A stretch of 64,000 bases of DNA from Streptomyces sp. (GTDB lineage Bacteria; Actinomycetota; Actinomycetes; Streptomycetales; Streptomycetaceae). The notes under the pieces were generated by a model. The model worked only from the letters and a program-made list of their open reading frames with translations, had not been told where the DNA came from and searched no databases. Both the position numbers and the translations under genes were made by a program. Positions 61,252-64,000 of this stretch are shown here, piece by piece (within the stretch, counting starts at the first letter, position 1; every line of letters begins with the position of its first letter). Where the stretch lies: NCBI RefSeq assembly GCF_031181705.1, contig NZ_JAPSKN010000014.1:1-64000 (forward strand), read 5' to 3'.

Positions 61252-61956
61252 GTGGACGACGAGACAGCCCCGCGGAAGGGCACCGTGACGCAGCGCGCCA
61301 TCGAGCGGATCAAGGCGATGATCGCGGAGGGCCAACTGGAGCCCGGCCAGCGGCTGCCGACCGAGCGCGACCTGGCCGCGCAGCTGGGCATCTCCCGCAG
61401 TTCGATGCGGGAGGCGATCCGCGCGCTCACCGTGCTGGGGGTGCTGGAGGCCCGGCACGGCTCCGGCATCTACGTCACGCAGCTGGAGGCCGGCGACCTG
61501 CTGGAGACCTTCGGGGTCGTGGCGGACCTGTCGCGCGGCCCGCGTCTGGTGGAACTGCTGGAGATCCGGCGGATCCTGGAGTCGACGGCGACGGCGCTGG
61601 CCGCCGCGCGGATCACCGAGGACCAGCTGGCCGAGGTGGACAAGCACCTGGCGGCGATGAACGCCACGGACGATCCCGAGGAGATCATCGCCCACGACCT
61701 GGCGTTCCACCGGGTGATCGCAGCGGCCGCGGGCAACGAGACGATGGCCGCGATCCTGGAGGGCCTGTCGTCCCGCACCTTCCGCGCCCGGGTCTGGCGC
61801 GGCTACCAGGAGGAGGGGGCCCTCGCCCGCACCCGCCGCGAGCACACGGTGATCCACCGCGCCCTGGCCGCCCACGATCCGGAGGCGGCCAGGGCGGCGG
61901 CGGCCGCGCACGTGGGCGAGGTGGAACAGTGGCTGCGGGCGCAGCTCGGGCCCTAG
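61252..61956 (+). CDS. GntR-family regulator (FadR/FCD subfamily)
   Basis: 234 residues. N-terminal winged helix (LEPGQRLPTERDLAAQLGISRSSMREAIRALTVLGVLEARHGSGIYV) and C-terminal FCD ligand domain with metal residues in EIRRILESTA, HDLAFHRVIAAAAGN and REHTVIHRALA. Divergent from the sugar-acid operon, so it most likely represses it and itself until the pathway's acid or lactone appears. GTG with GGAGGAG upstream. Confidence 0.92.
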   Translation: MDDETAPRKGTVTQRAIERIKAMIAEGQLEPGQRLPTERDLAAQLGISRSSMREAIRALTVLGVLEARHGSGIYVTQLEAGDLLETFGVVADLSRGPRLVELLEIRRILESTATALAAARITEDQLAEVDKHLAAMNATDDPEEIIAHDLAFHRVIAAAAGNETMAAILEGLSSRTFRARVWRGYQEEGALARTRREHTVIHRALAAHDPEAARAAAAAHVGEVEQWLRAQLGP

Positions 61957-61972
61957 AAGTCCCCAGGGCCCG
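61947..61972. terminator. Hairpin spanning the GntR stop codon
   Basis: CGGGCCCT pairs with AGGGCCCG around a 10-nt loop; the TAG stop is at the base of the loop. It lies between genes ending at 61956 (+) and 61984 (-). Confidence 0.5.
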
Positions 61973-61983
61973 GCCTCGCGGCG

Positions 61984-62457
61984 CTAGGCGAACCGGCCCG
62001 GCTGGTAGTCACCGGCCGGCTGCTGGAGGATGACGTTCAGCCGGTTCGCCGTGTTCATGAAGGCGATCAGGGTCACCAGCGCGACGAGCTGCTCCTCGTC
62101 GTAGTGCTTGGCGGCCCGCTCCCACACCTCGTCCGGGACGCCACCGGCGCCGTCCGCGATGCGGGTGCCCTGCTCGGCCAGCTCCAGCGCGGCGCGCTCG
62201 GCCTCGGTGAAGACCGTGGCCTCCCGCCAACCGGCGACCAGGTGGAGGCGCACGGCGGACTCGCCCGCCGCCGCGGCCTCCTTGGTGTGCATGTCGATGC
62301 AGACCGCGCACCCGTTGATCTGGCTCACCCGCAGGGAGACCAGCTCCCGCGTGGCGGCCGGCAGCGCCGACTCCACGACCAGCCGTCCCACGGAGGTGAA
62401 CTGCTTGACGAGCCTGCTGCCGCTCGGGGTGGCGAAGACGTCCAGACGCGCGCTCAT
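61984..62457 (-). CDS. Carboxymuconolactone decarboxylase/AhpD-family protein
   Basis: 157 residues. LRVSQINGCAVCIDMHTKEA holds the CxxC...H redox motif of AhpD-like alkylhydroperoxidases; EEQLVALVTLIAFMNTANRLNV is the closing helix. Probably a thiol peroxidase-type or related protein; not a sugar enzyme. GAGCTC leader weak; ATG at 62457. Confidence 0.87.
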   Translation of the reverse strand: MSARLDVFATPSGSRLVKQFTSVGRLVVESALPAATRELVSLRVSQINGCAVCIDMHTKEAAAAGESAVRLHLVAGWREATVFTEAERAALELAEQGTRIADGAGGVPDEVWERAAKHYDEEQLVALVTLIAFMNTANRLNVILQQPAGDYQPGRFA

Positions 62458-62641
62458 GGTGAGCTCCTTCGTCGTTGTCGGTGCTTACGCCGTTATGAGC
62501 CGGCGGCTCACCCCGATGTGACACGCACGGATGTGACCTGCGTCTCCACCCTCCGCCAGGCGCGCCGCAGCAGGACTGTCACCCGTTCGAACGGGCGCGG
62601 CCCGGCCGAACCCCGCCCGGCGGGACCCCACGCGAGTCACA

Positions 62642-63682
62642 ATGGACGGTATGCGCCTACGGGGCACCGCCTGTGCCGCCGCCGGACTGCTGCTGGCCGT
62701 CACCCTCGGCTGCACCGGCGGCGACGGACCCGCCGCGCCCTCGACCGGTACGGTGACCACGAGCACGGCGAGCGACCCGAGCCCGCGCAGCGCCTCCCCC
62801 TCCCCCGGCCCCGTCGACCCGGTCTCCCTCCCCGCCCTGATGCGGCGCGAGCACACCGGCTCCGGCCTGCGGCTCGGCGAGGTGCTCGCCCGCACCTCCG
62901 CCTACACCCGCTACGCCGTGACGTACGAGGCCAACGGCCTGACCGTCTCGGGGATCATGAACATCCCCGAGGGCGAGGGCCCGTTCCCCGCCCTGGTGCT
63001 GGCGCACGGCTACATCGACCCGGACACCTACTTCAGCGGCCAGGGCATGCCGCGCGAGCAGGACCGCCTGGCCCGCAGCGGTTACGTCGTCCTGCACACC
63101 GACTACCGCAACCACGCCCGCTCCGACGACGATCCCGACAACGACGTGAACCTGCGCCTCGGCTACACCGAGGACGTCATCGGCGCGGCCCTGGCCCTGC
63201 GCGACTCCGGGCGCCCGGAGATCGACGGCGACCGGATCGGCCTGTTCGGCCGGTCCATGGGCGGCGGGGTCGTGTACAACACGCTGGTCGTGGCGCCCGG
63301 GCTGTTCGACGCGGCCGTCGCGTACGCGCCGGTGAGCGCCCGCCCGCAGGAGAACATCGACCACTTCCAGCGGCCCGACGGCGACCCGCTCGTGGCGGAG
63401 ATCGAGGAGAGGCACGGCACGCCCGAGGAGAACCCGGCGTTCTGGCGCGGCGTCTCGCCCCTCACCTACGCCGGCCGCCTGACCGAGCCCCTGCTGATCC
63501 AGCACGGCACCGCGGACGACACCTGCCCCGTGGCCTGGTCACGGGAGGCCGCGCGGGTGTTCCAGGAGGCGGGCAAGGACGCGGAGTTGCGCACCGTCCC
63601 CGGTGAGGGCCACACGTTCGGTCCCCGGTGGGCGGCCGAAATGGACGTCACGGAGGCCTTCTTCGAGCGCCACCTGCGCTGA
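62642..63682 (+). CDS. Alpha/beta-hydrolase lipoprotein (prolyl-oligopeptidase/dienelactone-hydrolase-like)
   Basis: 346 residues. N-terminal lipobox VTLGC (Cys24) after a hydrophobic segment, Ser/Pro/Thr linker to residue 60, then an alpha/beta hydrolase: oxyanion segment LVLAHGYIDPD, nucleophile elbow GLFGRSMGGGVV, acid LLIQHGTADDTCPV, and His in PGEGHTFG. So an exported esterase or peptidase fixed to the membrane; the substrate is unknown. ATG 62651 is an alternative start three codons in. Confidence 0.85.
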   Translation: MDGMRLRGTACAAAGLLLAVTLGCTGGDGPAAPSTGTVTTSTASDPSPRSASPSPGPVDPVSLPALMRREHTGSGLRLGEVLARTSAYTRYAVTYEANGLTVSGIMNIPEGEGPFPALVLAHGYIDPDTYFSGQGMPREQDRLARSGYVVLHTDYRNHARSDDDPDNDVNLRLGYTEDVIGAALALRDSGRPEIDGDRIGLFGRSMGGGVVYNTLVVAPGLFDAAVAYAPVSARPQENIDHFQRPDGDPLVAEIEERHGTPEENPAFWRGVSPLTYAGRLTEPLLIQHGTADDTCPVAWSREAARVFQEAGKDAELRTVPGEGHTFGPRWAAEMDVTEAFFERHLR

Positions 63683-63802
63683 GCACCGCCCCCGCGCCGA
63701 CCACCCCTGACAGCGTGCTCCGGCGCGTAAAACAGCTCGCGATCTCGACGCGCGCCCCCGGCCGGTGCACAGTTCTCCCTACGTACTCACCGGTAGCCCG
63801 TC

Positions 63803-63836
63803 TCCCCCGTCCCCCGTCCCCCGTCCTCCGTCCTCC
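63803..63836 (+). repeat. CCCCCGT-type 7-bp tandem repeat
   Basis: Three CCCCCGT units followed by CCTCCGT and CCTCCCG variants lie directly before the ribosome site of the last gene. They could change length by slippage and alter the leader. Confidence 0.6.
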
Positions 63837-63848
63837 CGAGGAGCCTCT

Positions 63849-64000
63849 GTGACCACCTGGGCCGGCCGCACCGCCGCCGAGATGTCCGCCGCCGTCCGCG
63901 AGAAGCGGGTCACGCCCCGGGAGGTGGTCGCCGAGCACCTCGAACGGATCCGGCGGCTCGACGGCCGGCTGGGCGCCTTCCGGCTGGTGCGTGCCGAGAG
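63849..64000 (+). CDS. Amidase-signature family amidase, N-terminal part (cut by window end)
   Basis: From GTG 63849 (GAGGAG 6 bases upstream) the 50 visible residues read as an AS-family N-terminus (TAAEMSAAVREKRVTPREVV, EHLERIRRLDGRLGAFRLVR). They resemble the amidase at 9687. The catalytic region is outside the window. Confidence 0.7.
   Translation, partial: MTTWAGRTAAEMSAAVREKRVTPREVVAEHLERIRRLDGRLGAFRLVRAE

Overview
The window reads as a piece of a Streptomyces chromosome. It is extremely GC-rich with G/C at nearly every third codon position, uses many GTG starts, and carries families typical of that genus: a SapA-like spore-associated protein, an SCO2400-type zinc-ribbon membrane protein, an SCO0930-type lipoprotein, a DUF574 methyltransferase next to an RmdA-type c-di-GMP enzyme, an ergothioneine operon, and a LysX fusion. 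From memory, egtABCD, the ornithine-lipid pair, the sdh operon, rmdA, the DUF574 methyltransferase and the SCO0930 lipoprotein occur in a similar order around SCO0910-SCO0930 of S. coelicolor, so this is probably the equivalent arm region. No tRNA, rRNA, CRISPR array, insertion sequence or phage gene was seen.

Layout. 0-8 kb: a VOC protein, then four exported-protein genes (two small SH3-like proteins, a DUF2690 protein, a serine-hydrolase/SH3 fusion) whose three promoters share a palindromic site; an FHA gene coupled to a membrane Ser/Thr kinase that has a lytic-transglycosylase-like domain outside the cell; SCO2400-type and SapA-like proteins. 8-12 kb: a GH43-like/AbfB secreted glycosidase, an amidase, an orphan PemK/MazF-type toxin and a decayed TIGR02452 gene. 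12.4-16.9 kb: egtABCD (ergothioneine) with 1-4 bp overlaps. 17-24.7 kb: dodecin, HAD phosphatase, DUF485/ActP-type symporter pair, a zinc-free ribosomal protein L32 paralogue behind a likely Zur box, an RlaP-like nucleotidyltransferase, a luciferase-like oxidoreductase and a short UvrA-like ATPase. 24.7-29.9 kb: ornithine-lipid acyltransferases OlsB/OlsA and sdhCAB, with a divergent LysR regulator. 30-35 kb: a frameshifted small gene, a SnoaL-like protein, rmdA coupled to a DUF574 methyltransferase.

35-41 kb is a cell-surface region: SCO0930-type lipoprotein, a proline-rich membrane protein, a DUF4239 membrane protein, a His-rich anchored protein, a second anchored protein, a class F sortase and a polysaccharide deacetylase. 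41-47.7 kb: LysX, a universal stress protein, an APC-family amino acid permease and a CapA-type lipoprotein. 48-54.3 kb is a signalling block: an ECF sigma factor, an unknown protein, a zinc anti-sigma factor, two SpoIIE/PP2C phosphatases and an Fpg/Nei glycosylase. 54.3-57 kb: a DUF6777 lipoprotein and an HTTM/lipase-maturation-factor-like membrane protein. 57-62 kb: a tightly overlapping L-fucose-type catabolic operon (enolase-superfamily dehydratase, SDR, aldo/keto reductase, internally deleted mutarotase, lactonase) divergent from its GntR regulator. 62-64 kb: an AhpD-like protein, an alpha/beta-hydrolase lipoprotein and the start of a second amidase cut by the window edge.

The most coherent possibly undescribed system is at 0.6-6 kb. 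Three transcription units for secreted SH3/DUF2690/serine-hydrolase proteins share a 16-bp palindrome set 22-24 nt before a TACNGT -10 element. They lie beside a receptor kinase whose outer domain looks like a peptidoglycan-binding lytic transglycosylase. A cell-wall-sensing regulon is a reasonable hypothesis but is inference.
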